Below the pieces are notes generated by a model that was not told the DNA's origin, did no database searches, and worked only from the letters and a program-made list of their open reading frames with translations. This document shows, one piece after another, positions 49,484-60,839 of a stretch of 64,000 nucleotides of DNA. The stretch is from positions 67,255 to 131,254 of the forward strand of contig UZAN01039462.1 of the NCBI GenBank assembly GCA_900618425.1, in the 5' to 3' direction. The stretch is from Echinostoma caproni. Lineage: Eukaryota > Platyhelminthes > Trematoda > Plagiorchiida > Echinostomatidae. Numbering within the stretch: the first letter of the stretch is position 1; each line of letters begins with the position of its first letter. The translations under genes were made by a program, and so were the position numbers.

Positions 49484-49678
49484 AATCACAAATGAATTAA
49501 ATTTAGCTACTGGAAATTTTCTCACTCAAAGTGAACAGAATGCTGAACGTGTTATTATCCACCGTTACGTCACTGTTTACTGGGAACATGCCTTGGGAGA
49601 CGAAAGAAAAGCATATTGTTGGATATCTATGATGCACGAACGATTATTGTCAACAATTGGCTATCTCGAAATATCTGG
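49484..49678 (+). CDS. candidate gene 1, exon 5
   Basis: A strong acceptor (catcaaatattctcttttag) and a donor (CTGG|GTAACC) enclose 195 bases, phase 2 at both ends, with one open frame. It encodes ITNELNLATGNFLTQSEQN, VIIHRYVTVYWEHALGDERK and ISMMHERLLSTIGYLEIS. Its exon start (I-T) and symmetric phase match exon 6 and the start of exon 7, so these may be repeats of one domain-coding unit. Function unknown. Confidence 0.45.
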
Positions 49679-49965
49679 GTAACCAAATCACCCAGACTGA
49701 TCCAATGTGTGATATTGGTGATAGGTATAGTTATAGGTGTATAGGAATACCAAGCACATGTTATTTATTACCTTGCTAAAATAGGTGCCTGTGAGACTGC
49801 AAGCGAATGAAACACAATTATTCAAATATTTACTGAGGTCACCAGCAACTATCATTCAAGACAATAAGCAATGGCGAGTATATATGCAATTAGGTCCTAA
49901 ATTTCGAGGTTCCTCAACTCATAAATGGCAGTACAATAAGTGGTTAGCATAACGAAATCTTTTTT

Positions 49966-50330
49966 CAGAGGCACCTGACAATACTGATGATATAAGGCGT
50001 GAGTTTCACTTCATGAGAGATAGTCAAATCGCCACCGGTTAGATACACTTAAATAGTACGGTGAACTTTGTGATGACAAACATAGAACACCGAACAGCTG
50101 TTTTGTTCTGTTTGGGACTCGCCAGCAGTGCGTACGTTTTGCGCCTTCGTCACAAACCTTCGGAATACGAAGTCAAACTCTTGCCACTGAGGTACGCGGT
50201 CAACAGTCGTGACCTTGTGCCGGGTGCTTCAAATCATTTGTTGCATCAAATTGGATAAACCCATTGAATGGTTCATCCCAGATCATCCATAGTGCCCAGT
50301 TCCTGTGGAAACCGAATGGGCTTAACCAAC
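49966..50330 (-). repeat. SINE family D, nearly full length
   Basis: From left to right the minus copy shows the 3' part (gaggcacctgacaatactga, gcgtgagtttcac), the body (gaacagctgttttgttctg, gggactcgccagcagtgcgt) and the tRNA-like head (ctcttgccactgaggtacgc as the A-box region). The inverted-repeat-like end (ggataaacccattgaatggt) follows. It matches the 23 kb copies throughout. Confidence 0.75.
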
Positions 50331-50339
50331 CATCTAAAT

Positions 50340-50535
50340 CCTGACTTGGTTGGCCTATTGGTGATAATTTTCAACCGTATAACTGACGGGTGAGGGCTTG
50401 TGCTCTTAGACCGACGATTTGTGGTTCGAGTCCCGATAGCGGAACAGCACGTACATACTACTGACGAGTCCCCAACACACAGAAACCCTCTGTTCAGTGC
50501 TCTTCGTCAGTCATCCATCGTAAATGGCATTTCAC
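50340..50535 (+). repeat. SINE family D, plus copy
   Basis: Head with aactgacgggtgagggcttg and a clear B box (gtggttcgagtcccgatag). Body tactgacgagtccccaacac, then ctgttcagtgctcttcgtca. It lies back to back with the preceding minus copy, the same inverted arrangement as at 23 kb. Confidence 0.72.
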
Positions 50536-50628
50536 CGAAATAGCCGTCTCAGATTCGAGGGCAGTAAGCAATATCTTGCATATGCCGTGAATGACCTCCT
50601 TATTTCGCAAAATAACGGTATCTTTTAG

Positions 50629-50865
50629 GTGAGCTTTGCTTATGGGCGCATGTTCCTGTTCGAAAGAAATGGGCCACAAAGAATTTTCTCAGTTGGCAGG
50701 GAAATCAAACTCGTTTCCATAACTGTCAGCTCAACTGATGTTATCAACGAAACTGGCATTAAAGCAGTAGCAGAACCTCGCCCTTCGCTCGGGCATGTGA
50801 TGGTTATCATGTCAACCGAAATTAGAACAACTACCAGTGATCGATTATCATCTTATTTCATTTAG
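50629..50865 (+). CDS. candidate alternative terminal exon (gene 1 or a duplicate)
   Basis: Acceptor acggtatcttttag, or gtgag five bases later, opens a frame to TAG at 50,863-50,865: FAYGRMFLFERNGPQRIFS, SITVSSTDVINETGIKAVAE, HVMVIMSTEIRTTTSDRLSS. Using the gtgag acceptor it fits the phase-2 end of exon 5, so it could serve as an alternative 3' end. It shares its start (ttttaggtgag) and its end (ttatcatctt, LSSY) with 46,318-46,643, so the two may be ancient duplicates. Confidence 0.33.
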   Translation: MSFAYGRMFLFERNGPQRIFSVGREIKLVSITVSSTDVINETGIKAVAEPRPSLGHVMVIMSTEIRTTTSDRLSSYFI

Positions 50866-51111
50866 AAGCTTATTGGATGTGAATTCAAAACCAAACAACT
50901 CTAACTTCAAATTAGTGGTCTGTTGTTCACTTTGCTGGTCCTGTTTTCCTAGATTGTAAGTTAGTTGCAGTTTCGTGGCACCTGATATACGAGCCCAATA
51001 CTCCTACCCAAGTGCAATGTGCACTGTGACTTCGATGCACTTTTTATCTGTTTGTGTTCGGCTTTATCGATATGGATCGGTCAGAAAGTCATGGACAACC
51101 ATAAGTGATCG

Positions 51112-51348
51112 ATGAGGTTTCTAACAATCCAGCAAATACTGGTGCCCAGCAGTTTGTGGGCGAATATGTTCTTTGATGCGGCCCCGGTAGCCCTGTCACT
51201 CCTGTTACTACACATCTCTTATCCACAAAATCAAGCACAATGCGTGGTATTTGTAATTGCTGCAGTCTTACCTTCTTCTGTAAATATGTATTTATTCTCG
51301 TTTTACATTTTTGATCTATCTAAAGTGCCATTTTTGGTAGTAGAATAA
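51112..51348 (+). CDS. hypothetical membrane ORF, 78 codons
   Basis: An ATG, with an in-frame stop two codons upstream, opens 78 codons. It has three hydrophobic stretches (FFDAAPVALSLLLLHI, CVVFVIAAVLPSSVN, YLFSFYIFDLSKVPFLVV) and ends at a TAG overlapped by an AATAAA-like signal (agaataaatt). It may be a small membrane protein or chance in AT-rich DNA; no family recognised. Confidence 0.22.
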   Translation: MRFLTIQQILVPSSLWANMFFDAAPVALSLLLLHISYPQNQAQCVVFVIAAVLPSSVNMYLFSFYIFDLSKVPFLVVE

Positions 51349-53972
51349 ATTGGTAATCCAGCGATTTCCGATGATCTTGTTGTCCTCTATATGTATATCA
51401 TCTACCACCCTTTGTACGTTTCACACGTTCTCCTCTCTCGTTCTTCTCATATATCGAAGTGTAAAGGCATTTTTTGTCAAATAGAATGTTGATCCCACCT
51501 ATTGAATGAATGATTACCCTTTCCGTTTNCCGTTTGGTTCCACCGTGTTATGCTGACCTTCACATCTTACATCCACAACCTTATCAAAAGGGTTATTCAT
51601 TCTTGTGGTCTCCTATTTACAGAAGCACTTCCTATACAACGTTTACTGTCCGTTGTTGTTATCTCCTCATGTCGTATGTTTATGCTAAGTTCACTGTTTC
51701 ATTCTATTTGATTCATTGTTTAGCTGCACTGCTCAGTCATATCGAACATCCAGGTGCTACTCTGGTTTGGGTCTGGCAAACGTCTTTGCAAATCATATCA
51801 CGCTATGTGATTTGCCTACGCACAGAGATTGCGGAAAACCAGTGTGGGTATGATAATATTTCGCGCACTGTATAACTGTAGGATTGATGCAATCCTTGGG
51901 GTCACATGTGAGGTTCACAGTGATCGCATTGATGTCGGCTCACTCATTCAACAATCAATACCATTCGAGATGCATGACAAGAGGTCAAGGAGATGCTTAA
52001 ACGCCTGTACAAGTAGTTTGTGAACTCGTATAGCGGTATATTGCAGGTTGAATGATTTTTTTTTTCTGCTGTCACTGGCATGAGAAAAGCGAGCCTGACC
52101 GATAAGTTGACCGCAAACCTCACGGAGTGAAGAGGGCTTCCTTGGTCACGTTCAACTTATGATTTTCTCCGGTTATAACTTAGTCGTCGAATTGTTCACG
52201 CAGGCAGGGTGGTGTTCCTGACACCGCCAGGGAAATCACTGGGCAGTTTTTGGCTTAATTCTGTTGTTTACAAGACCCATGTCCATAAGCATATACACAC
52301 ATGATCACTCGAGAGATTCGAATAATTTGTCTTTTGATCACAAACACACTCGGGTTGGACGAGAAAAGCACACGAAACCCTACTGCCTGGGACACTTTAT
52401 CGATGGAGTTCGAGTTGACAAGCAAGGCAATGTACACTGACTTTTGTTTAGCCTCAGTACAAATGCATTCTTTTAACCAAGTGTTATGCGTACCAGTTGG
52501 GTGCAAATTTCTCTTTGTAAAACTGAGGATCTTCTGCTATAATGTACCCATTCCAGTTGGTTTTTATTCTCTCCACTGGATAATGGCCCGAATTAAAACT
52601 TATCCTCAAACAATACAAAGCTGTAACAGGAGCTATGATGCTCTTCTGATATGCGTTTCCTACGCAATAAAAGCTACATCCAACCACTTATTCGCGATTT
52701 TTTTAGGTATAGACAAACAAGTGCTTGATGTTAATTACTGCTGTTATTTGAATGCAATTTTTTGACGGATATTTGGTTTGGGTTCAGTTCGGTTGGGTTC
52801 GGTGCCCTCTTGATCACACAAACGATCGCTTCTAAGTATCACGTGGATAGCATTCAGTATTCACTGGACAACCAAAGTTGACTAATTTTGAGTTTCTCTA
52901 AAAGTAAGGCCACAAAAAGCGGTTTGACTGAAGACTTATTGATTAATCCATCCATTTTCAATATACCGCTTTCATTTAACTGAATTGAGCTTCTGATGTG
53001 TTGTAATAAAACAAATGTTTTGTTAATCGAGAGGAATTTCTAATTCTTTATTAACATTTTGTATAATATTGACTAGATATTCGATTCAATCCGTTGATCA
53101 TCAATCAAAAGGTAACTAAAGTCTCCTAGGTTCACTGTATATTTCCAAAGTACTTTTCGTCATGAGATGAGGAAGAAACAATAACTCCGTGATCACTGTG
53201 CACCTTTTTTCAAGGTGAAACCCATCTATATCGTATAATATGTTGCATTTCTCCTTTGATGAAACTTTTTTCGTCAGAGTCATTATAATTAACAATTAGG
53301 AAGTATTGACCTGATTATGAATTTCTGGGAACGAACGTGTTTTCACTTATATATACAGTTTTCGAAATTTGGAGCCAAAACAACGATGCTCCATCACTTT
53401 GCAGCCCGCTGAGCTGAATAAATCAATCTGAGCAATGTTCGGCTCGTGTGTTTAAAACAATAAAAAATAAGGGACTCCTCCTTATGTCCCTAGTTGGTTT
53501 TCCCAACCGTCGGATTTGGTTTTCAAGTACTCCTGTGCTTTTGTTTGTCTGTGCACAAATAATGATGCCTCGCAGTTGTGTTTGCTTATGCATCCGTTTC
53601 TTCCCCATGAACACTGGATATTTTTGGGTATTGAAAAATTTTGGCAATTATCACGGGACCGAACACAAGTTTTCTTTCGCAACGAATGTTTTACACAATT
53701 TCGAATTATGTTGTTGTTGAAGCCATGTGATTCGTGTTACGTTCAGCCTACTGAATGATTTTATCACGGATTTGGTTCAAGATAAACAAATATTTACAAC
53801 TTCCGGCCGAAATTATTTATCACGCGATTCCCAATCCACTCTAACGTGCTGTTGTGTTACACTGCATTCCGATTATTACCGAACATCAAACCGCTTTTCC
53901 GGAACCTAAACCAAAGGTTTTGGATCATGACTATTGCCAACTACAGGGAAAATACGCAGCTTACATTTTCAG
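51349..53972. other. no firm gene (intron of gene 1 model)
   Basis: An isolated N at 51,529 lies between two copies of ccgttt. The minus strand at 52,506-52,255 shows VGFRVLFSSNPSVFVIKRQI and CVYAYGHGSC, faintly like the PLE linker and GIY-YIG start, but too weak to call. Nothing else recognised. Confidence 0.35.
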
Positions 53973-54179
53973 AATAACATTTGTTCTCATCTGCGAATGT
54001 AACCATTCAGATTATATAGAAAATGCGGGCGTGCTCTTCAGAACACAACACTGGGACTTTTTGTTTCAAGAATTAAGCTGTCACCAGTCTACTTCGTGTT
54101 GTCGAAACCCTTTTGACCAGAAACGCCTGATATTTGACCGAGTGGAATTCGACAGTTTAATCCCATACATTTCTCCACA
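53973..54179 (+). CDS. candidate gene 1, exon 6
   Basis: Acceptor cagcttacattttcag and donor CCACA|GTGAGT enclose 207 bases, phase 2 at both ends, and only this frame is open. It encodes ITFVLICECNHSDYIENAGV, then LFRTQHWDFLFQELSCHQST, then SCCRNPFDQKRLIFDRVEFD and SLIPYISP. It carries five cysteines and the sequon NHS, as expected for an extracellular domain. Its phase joins exon 5 upstream (G-ITFVL) and exon 7 downstream (Q-ITLKW). Confidence 0.48.
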
Positions 54180-54712
54180 GTGAGTTCGGAATTTAACAGT
54201 CGTTCTTTCTTGTGTGGTTATCATTATCGTTTGAAATCTCCGACTGGGCAGTGTTTATGTGTGAGTTTTAATTCCATGCAAGTTCCTTATCGTTCTCCTA
54301 CCGGTAACAAGGAAATAACTTGTTCAATTCTTTAAAGAAATGAAGATTTCAAACCCACGTTACCTTGCACGTGGTGGAAGGTTAATTTTCTTAGTGGCTT
54401 CCTTGAATTGGCAAAACATATCCGAATTATTACTAAGATCGGAAATATTCTGAGAATTAAATTTGTTTTACTCAGTTTTGTGCACTTGCTTACCGTTTCC
54501 CTGCTACTCGAAAGATCCGTTTTTTCTCGGTGAGGTGTGCAGCTCAGGGTTGTGTACACCTTCACATACACACAATCCAAGACAAAATCTGTGAAGCATT
54601 TAGAAGTTTGCATTTGCTTTTCCGACAGTGTTCAGGTGACAACTTAATATTAACTTAATGCATTATTCATTTGTTTGGTGTGGATCACAAAATGAACTTC
54701 TTCTCGTTTTAG

Positions 54713-54827
54713 GATCACACTTAAATGGTCCAACCAAACCAGTTTCGGGGTGTTGTTGTCCACACAGAATTGTGCTTTGTTTACAAACTATCAAACAAGC
54801 AAAAATACAAAGATCGAGGTCACTTGA
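54713..54827 (+). CDS. candidate gene 1, exon 7 (terminal)
   Basis: An excellent acceptor (cttcttctcgttttag) opens, in the phase left by exon 6, ITLKWSNQTSFGVLLSTQNC followed by ALFTNYQTSKNTKIEVT and a TGA. NQT is an N-glycosylation sequon. No transmembrane segment follows, so the product would be secreted. No AATAAA was seen close downstream, which leaves room for further alternative exons. Confidence 0.42.
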
Positions 54828-55439
54828 AACTGGGCAGTGTTAGACTACTAGACTGCAGTGATCAGACCAAAAAGCTACTCCCAGGGAATTCGAGTGAAAC
54901 GCCATCACCAACATTCGGGACACTCTGTTAGATCGTTCAGCGGAGATGAAATGAATGTGGAGCAGTCATCCAGAGGTAGCATCCATTCCGGTCACAAAGA
55001 GTTGATTTCTAATGTCTGACTCTCTTCTCCGATTGCGAATACAGAAGCAGTCACCAAGGTGTAGGTCCAAGTTTGACAAAATACAAGTGACAAAAAGAGA
55101 ACGCTCTACTAGTTGGCCCTAACATTTGCAGCCTCTTAGACCGGCTTTTTGGATTGTACACATTGTCGTAAGCTTCAGCAATCAATTGAGTTTATCTACC
55201 AATCAGATTCATAGACACGCATAACTAAAACTATGTGCACATATTATATGCTTTTTACCCGTTTGTGTAACTGAACTAGCCTGAAGGGGAATAAGTCGAA
55301 AACAACCATTTCTGAACTTGCGTATTATTCTTAAGGCTCCGATTGACAGAACGATAATCTTGATGGCTATGCACGGCTAACTGTCATGCTTCACCACAGT
55401 TGTCGAGAAGCGTTTCGGGCATTTCGATAATTTTTTACA
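54828..55439. other. no recognisable feature
   Basis: No exon, repeat family or RNA gene seen. Confidence 0.4.
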
Positions 55440-55620
55440 GTATCAGGTTTCGGTTAGCCCATTCTATTGTTCACAATCACCAGGCATTCTTCATAGTCTT
55501 GGTTCGAGTTCTTACAAAAACAAAAATAGTACGCACTGCTTACAAGTTACAACCGGTATGAAACAAATCTCCGGTGCTCGTTGTCGGCTATCACAAATTT
55601 TTCCATGGCATTAAAATTTT
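55440..55620 (+). repeat. SINE family D, diverged copy
   Basis: Contains ggttagcccattctattgtt, ccaggcattcttcatagtct, gttcgagttcttac (B-box-like) and tagtacgcactgcttac, parallel to the 23,353-23,640 copy. Confidence 0.6.
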
Positions 55621-56312
55621 GGTAATTGCTTAAACGAACGGAAAATGTCAGGGACCTCCTCCTCGACGATAGTCACACATGTATTCCACAGAGGTCTCTC
55701 ATACCTAATCGGTAACCTAGGCAATCATCTCGCAATCATCGTACAATATTGCTTCAAATTTTGATAAAGAAATGCATTGTTCATGTACTTCCGTGACCTT
55801 TCTTGTGTGTTTCATCTTGGCAACCTCTTGAAACTTTCAACCACATGCTATGAGCTTGCAAAATAGCAGCGACCGCTGATTTGTTTCCGTTGCTATCAAG
55901 ATCAAGTAAAATTTAGGTATGTAACCACCCAGTATAAAAGTGCAGATGACAGAGTAGCATAGCATACTATAACTCCACTTTAGTTTGATATGGGATTCTT
56001 TCTGAAGCCCCTAAAGGCAAACGGGATCCTAAACACTATTTGCCATATGTGACACAACCCTAGTGCCTCATCATTGACTATTTGTACGTATGATAATATT
56101 TTCGAGTTCAAGTACCCTTTAAGAGTGCGCTGTATATTTTTAAAGATAGGTGATTGATCTGGTCAATATATACTATGTTTATCTGAATACTTATTTCAGG
56201 AAAACGGTATTTTCAGACACGTGTTTTTCTGGGAGGTAAATGTAATGATTATAAACAATTAACAACTTGTGTCTATCGCCAATTAATCTCTCTCTCTCTC
56301 TTTTCGATCTAG

Positions 56313-57940
56313 AGGCAGACGATAGAACAACTCGAAGTGAGATTGAGTGTGAAGCAGATGTTAAGCGTTGGAACTTACTAACTTGTAAAATTGGTTGCTA
56401 AGAGTAATACCGTACCTCCTGCTTTTTGAAATCACACTACCCACTTTCTTATTTTTGACGGAATGATAACTAGCTATTTATTGCATCGATGGGAATCGGA
56501 TTGTTACTCTCAATCGTTCTCATGTGATTGTATTAGTTTTAGCTTATGATAGAGATTGCAGACTAAGTTATTTTTAACACCCTTTTTTGAATTAAATTGG
56601 AAACAATTTGTTTTTTTACTTGTTGTTCACTCGGGTATTACTCATTATGTGTTTGACCAGCACTGAACGGAAACGAAGGTTTGCCAACTAATCGGAAGCC
56701 CACATTTAGGTAAATTCGACCTTTATAATCGAATTGTTACAGTGCTTAGCTCTAACGAGGAACGAACTGAACAGATAATTGACGACAAGCCATGCGTTTT
56801 TCATGAGTATACCCAAGAAATTAAGACACAAGTTGGTAATTCAAAAGTTAACCGTACATTTAATTTCTATCCCATGTTTAAATGTGAACTTCAGCAAGAG
56901 TCGTGACAAATCTTACTGAACAGCATTATGAAGTTTTATATCGATAACTTTTGGTCAAACAGGTCCCACTAAAGTGGACTGAGTGAATCTGGAACACAAA
57001 AGTAAATCCATGTGGATTGGACAAGGTCACGGCGGATCAGCTGTTTTTCAAACTCAATATCGATCGCGTGGTCCGCTGTCTGTCGCACAATTAATTTATT
57101 TTACCATCGTCACTTATATCATGCTTATTGCTTTGTGTTTCCCAAAACCGCTTGGGCAAGAATAAACAGAAAGCTTTATCTGATATTCTCAGTGCATGAA
57201 TATAAGAATTGTGCTTTCAAATAATCTTTGCTACACGTAACAGGTATTTATAAAATTCGAGCCACGCCCTGTCATTCATCACACTTGTCTATCCAAACGC
57301 TTACTGGTTACCGAGCCTCATTCGCGCGATTGAATATGATATTGTCCTACATCAGTGCCTACACATTTCTACGAATATCAAGATATGCTTTTCGTTCTGT
57401 TAGTCAAATGCCATTGGAATGTTTGATTTCCCAATTTCGACGACGGTTGCTGGTGCATCAGGTGTTAAATAACGAAATGATACTACGGTTCTGATTACTG
57501 GTATAAGTTAGGAAGTTTTGTATTTGTCAAAAGGATTCAAGCCATTTTCCTCTATCCTGGTACTGCTTCCGTCACATAATTACTGACAGCGTTTACTGCA
57601 TTAACATATTAATCGGAATATCACAAAAACATGGGATTATGTTTTTTGCAGAAGCTAAACTATTCACTGCTCTAACATGATAAAAACAAACAATGTGATA
57701 ACTGCTATGGAATAAATCGTAATTTTTGTCATTCAATTGTCACTCCGGTATATTTACCATTCATCCAATTCAACGGCAACGGAAACTCATTCATGGTTTC
57801 ACACTGAATATTATTGAACATTCGCTACCTTTTAGGAACCCCTTCTTTTCCAAGTTTAGGCATTTCTACTGGTCCAATTGGTTGCTGATTCTTCAGTTCT
57901 CAACGCGTTATAGTGCGATCCAAAATACGTGACAAATAAA
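56313..57940 (+). other. cluster of weak exon-like segments
   Basis: At 56,313 a (CT)n-rich acceptor (tctctcttttcgatctag) opens a phase-1 frame (ADDRTTRSEIECEADVKRW). Strong donor GAA|GTGAGA gives a 24-base micro-exon; weak donor ATTG|GTTGCT gives 81 bases; both are phase 1-1. At 57,244 an acceptor (acacgtaacag) opens HSSHLSIQTLTGYRASFARL... for about 80 codons. At 57,836 a good acceptor (ttcgctaccttttag) opens NPFFSKFRHFYWSNWLLILQ... to TGA with AATAAA at 57,935. They may be exons of one more gene, but the joins are not secure. Confidence 0.22.
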
Positions 57941-58194
57941 AGAAAACAATTACGACTTTCAGTGAAATCCTGTCGATAATCCTATGTTTATTCAACTGTG
58001 CGAGGTCCTTATTGTTCTGCGTCCTCCACGTCTGCTACAAATTCAAACACATGAAAACACATGAAAATGTATTTTGCAGTTACTAGATACGGCAAATAAT
58101 CTTTAAAACAAATTAAATTGGGGAACAAAATTGAGATTTTGGTTGCGTCGACCTTCAGGTTTCTAATATGACCGGTAGCCAAGGCAACCTAAAT

Positions 58195-58395
58195 GATTTC
58201 TTTTTTCACTTTTCATTTTCATTTTAATTCCTTTCGTTGAGCATACAGAGATACATTTTTCAGGAAGAGGAAAGCGGCCAAACCAAAAGACTGCCATACA
58301 ACACACATTGTGGGGAAAGACAAGCGATGGTGGTAGAATTCGAACATACGTCCGCCGAGGTGACAATCGGTGATGTAGCCACCGGGACACGACAG
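58195..58395 (-). repeat. tRNA-derived SINE, family C
   Basis: The minus strand shows a head with tgtcccggtggctacatcac, a B box (gtatgttcgaattctaccac), the body tggcagtcttttggtttgg / ccgctttcctcttcc and an A-rich tail (gaattaaaatgaaaatgaaa). Confidence 0.72.
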
Positions 58396-60839
58396 CTTTC
58401 ATATGCTACAGATAACTCATCACATTGCTCTTAAGTGAGCGTTTCAGATGGTGATGGTGAAGCATCAGACAGAGAATCTTTTATCAGAAAGAGCGTACGA
58501 ACAATACCACCGGGGTTGTGTGATGCTGCAGTTGGTAGGTGAATCAGTCAATGGGACAAAAACTATCATCAGGTTTTTATAATAATTTGGAAGTGTAATC
58601 CCTAATCTGACGAAACCATGGAGTCTCGCGTCAGATCATACTCGCAGTGGAAATGGCATTTACTGACTAGTCGTCTACTCCTTACTTAAGGCCAGTTCAC
58701 ATATTCACTTCAGGTCTCATTGACAAATAATGGTTTTCAAAAATGTTATCTATTTATTTGAGTTGTTTGTTCCCGAGATGTGCGGTAGCTGTTGTTGACT
58801 GTTAAACTTCAGTAACTTCACTCATCTGCGTCGGTCTAGACATGTTGACTGGATACTTCCGCATGAGGAAACAACTTCTCACTCATCACTGTGCTCTGAG
58901 TGTGACTTGTAAGACAGTTAACGGGCAGGCGTGTGAAATCATTGTCTGCAATTCGGATTATCCTTAACGTAGTTCTCAATTAGAAAGGAGTTTTATCTGA
59001 CATACGGACGAAACTCAAATGCACCAAAACGCACGGTTTCCTGTAATGTGATCGACAGAACCGGGCTTTGTTTGCCCGGAGCAATTCAAATATTATTCAA
59101 GAACGGTGTCAAATAGGATGTGTAAACACAACACGTCACTTGCTTTGACGTGATATAGCTGGGCCGTGAACAATTAATGTCGATAAAAGCCTTAACCATG
59201 ACTTTGCATTTTACGTACACTGCGCCGTGTTCTGTTATAAGCCGTCAGATTTGGGTAAGACTTCATCCACCGACGTATAAGTTGATTACTGGTTTGTGTT
59301 GACCAATAAATGTGTTCTGTCGCAAAACTGATGGCACAAATCGGTGAAAATTATGGGTTGTGTGGTTCCTTTAAATACGTAACGGTGGTCGAAAGAAACT
59401 ATGACAAGTCGACACATTTATCATCACCTTTTTATTCCATAAACCCCAAACACCAGCATTTTTTTCAACACCACGAAAAAGCCTGAGGTTTATTGGGCTT
59501 ACATTTGTAAAATGGTCTCCCCTATGTGAAACACTTTTTATCCTATCCGTATTTGATGCTCATTGTCCTGACGTACCACCGTAGAGAACAGAACATTTTA
59601 AAAACAGATGATGCTAGTAAATAATGTTTACTGACTCATATTTTCAATACATTTTATCAACTTGTATGATGAATATAAAAAAGCAAAAATAAAGAGTTAA
59701 TTTTATATAAGTTGTAATTTTGAAAACACAGCGATGTCGGTACAGGTGAAAATAAGCCGACATTTTGGTTACCGTGGATAACCTCTATCAAGAGAGTTTA
59801 ACAGTCGAAGAGTAACATCACTTTCAAAGATTGAGAAGCGCTATAGACGTGTGTCATTTCCGTCAGGTTTAACTATCAAACTGTGTATCAGATCACACAT
59901 GTAACATTCACTCTCACCTTGCAATTCTTTGTTCGGAAGATGGCATATTTTGAAATTTGTGGGTGAACTAATCATTCAGTATCGTTGATGTGGTTCAGTC
60001 TGTTTCATCACTGATTCAAAAAGGGCTTTACTAACTAATACAACAATGATGGTAAATATGACCTAGTTCTTCTAGTTCTCAGGCTAGCACCGAATGGAGT
60101 TCAGACGGTTGTAATCACTAATCTGTTTCATCTAATCCTGGCATTCCGCGAAACTCACCGATCTCCGTCAGATTTTTATTTTTTCGTGAGCGGCGGAATG
60201 ATAACTGAATGCTGACTCAATTGAATGTATTTAAAGCTGAATTACGGAATGCGTTTCGACCTACGAATAGCTTGAGTGTGACATTTTACACGGATATGTT
60301 CCCAGTTTGCTATCATTAAAACAAAGCAGTTTCGTAAACAGGGGGAAAATCAACCTGTGGAAAGTAGACAGTTAAACAAAAACACAGTCTGTTTGTTACT
60401 GTTCAGGTGTTCATTGTTTTACTTACTACAGCTGTATCCACATTTATCATGCAACAGTAAATCTCAGAGCATGTGCACTATATGCAGACAGCTATTAGAT
60501 GCACATGGAAGATTAATGCCTTTTTGCTGTTCTGTCGAAAATCCTTAGGTTGGTAGAGTTAAGTGTACTTGAGGAACTTGGGCTGTCTCAACTGCCACAT
60601 GAAGTGTACGCGATCATATGCGGAGAAAAGTTTCAGTTTTAGTTGTTACAACCAATAACCATGCAGCTTCCTGCGCCCGTTTTGGCTGCTTTCTTTTGCC
60701 ACCAATTTGGATAAAAAGAGAGGGACGAAGATTGGAATGTTGAAAGCTAATTCAAACAGAAGATAGAAAATCCATATAGATTGTTATCGAGAAAATAAAG
60801 AGTAGATGCATGAACTCCACCGTTTGCGACACCCAGGCA
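58396..60839. other. no supported gene
   Basis: No exon with both splice signals and no repeat family recognised. Confidence 0.4.

Noticed and set aside
50370..50425. Possible tRNA gene with a clear B box
   Set aside because: It continues into the family D SINE body and pairs with an inverted copy; it is repeat-derived.
52255..52506. Third Penelope-like endonuclease remnant on the minus strand
   Set aside because: VGFRVLFSSNPSV and CVYAYGHGSC are only faintly like the PLE linker and GIY-YIG start; the diagnostic Y.GRT block is absent.
56983..57165. 60-codon frame with a membrane-like segment (VAQLIYFTIVTYIMLIALCF)
   Set aside because: It begins with GTG rather than ATG, has no acceptor that keeps the frame, and overlaps another open frame; hydrophobic runs are common by chance in AT-rich DNA.
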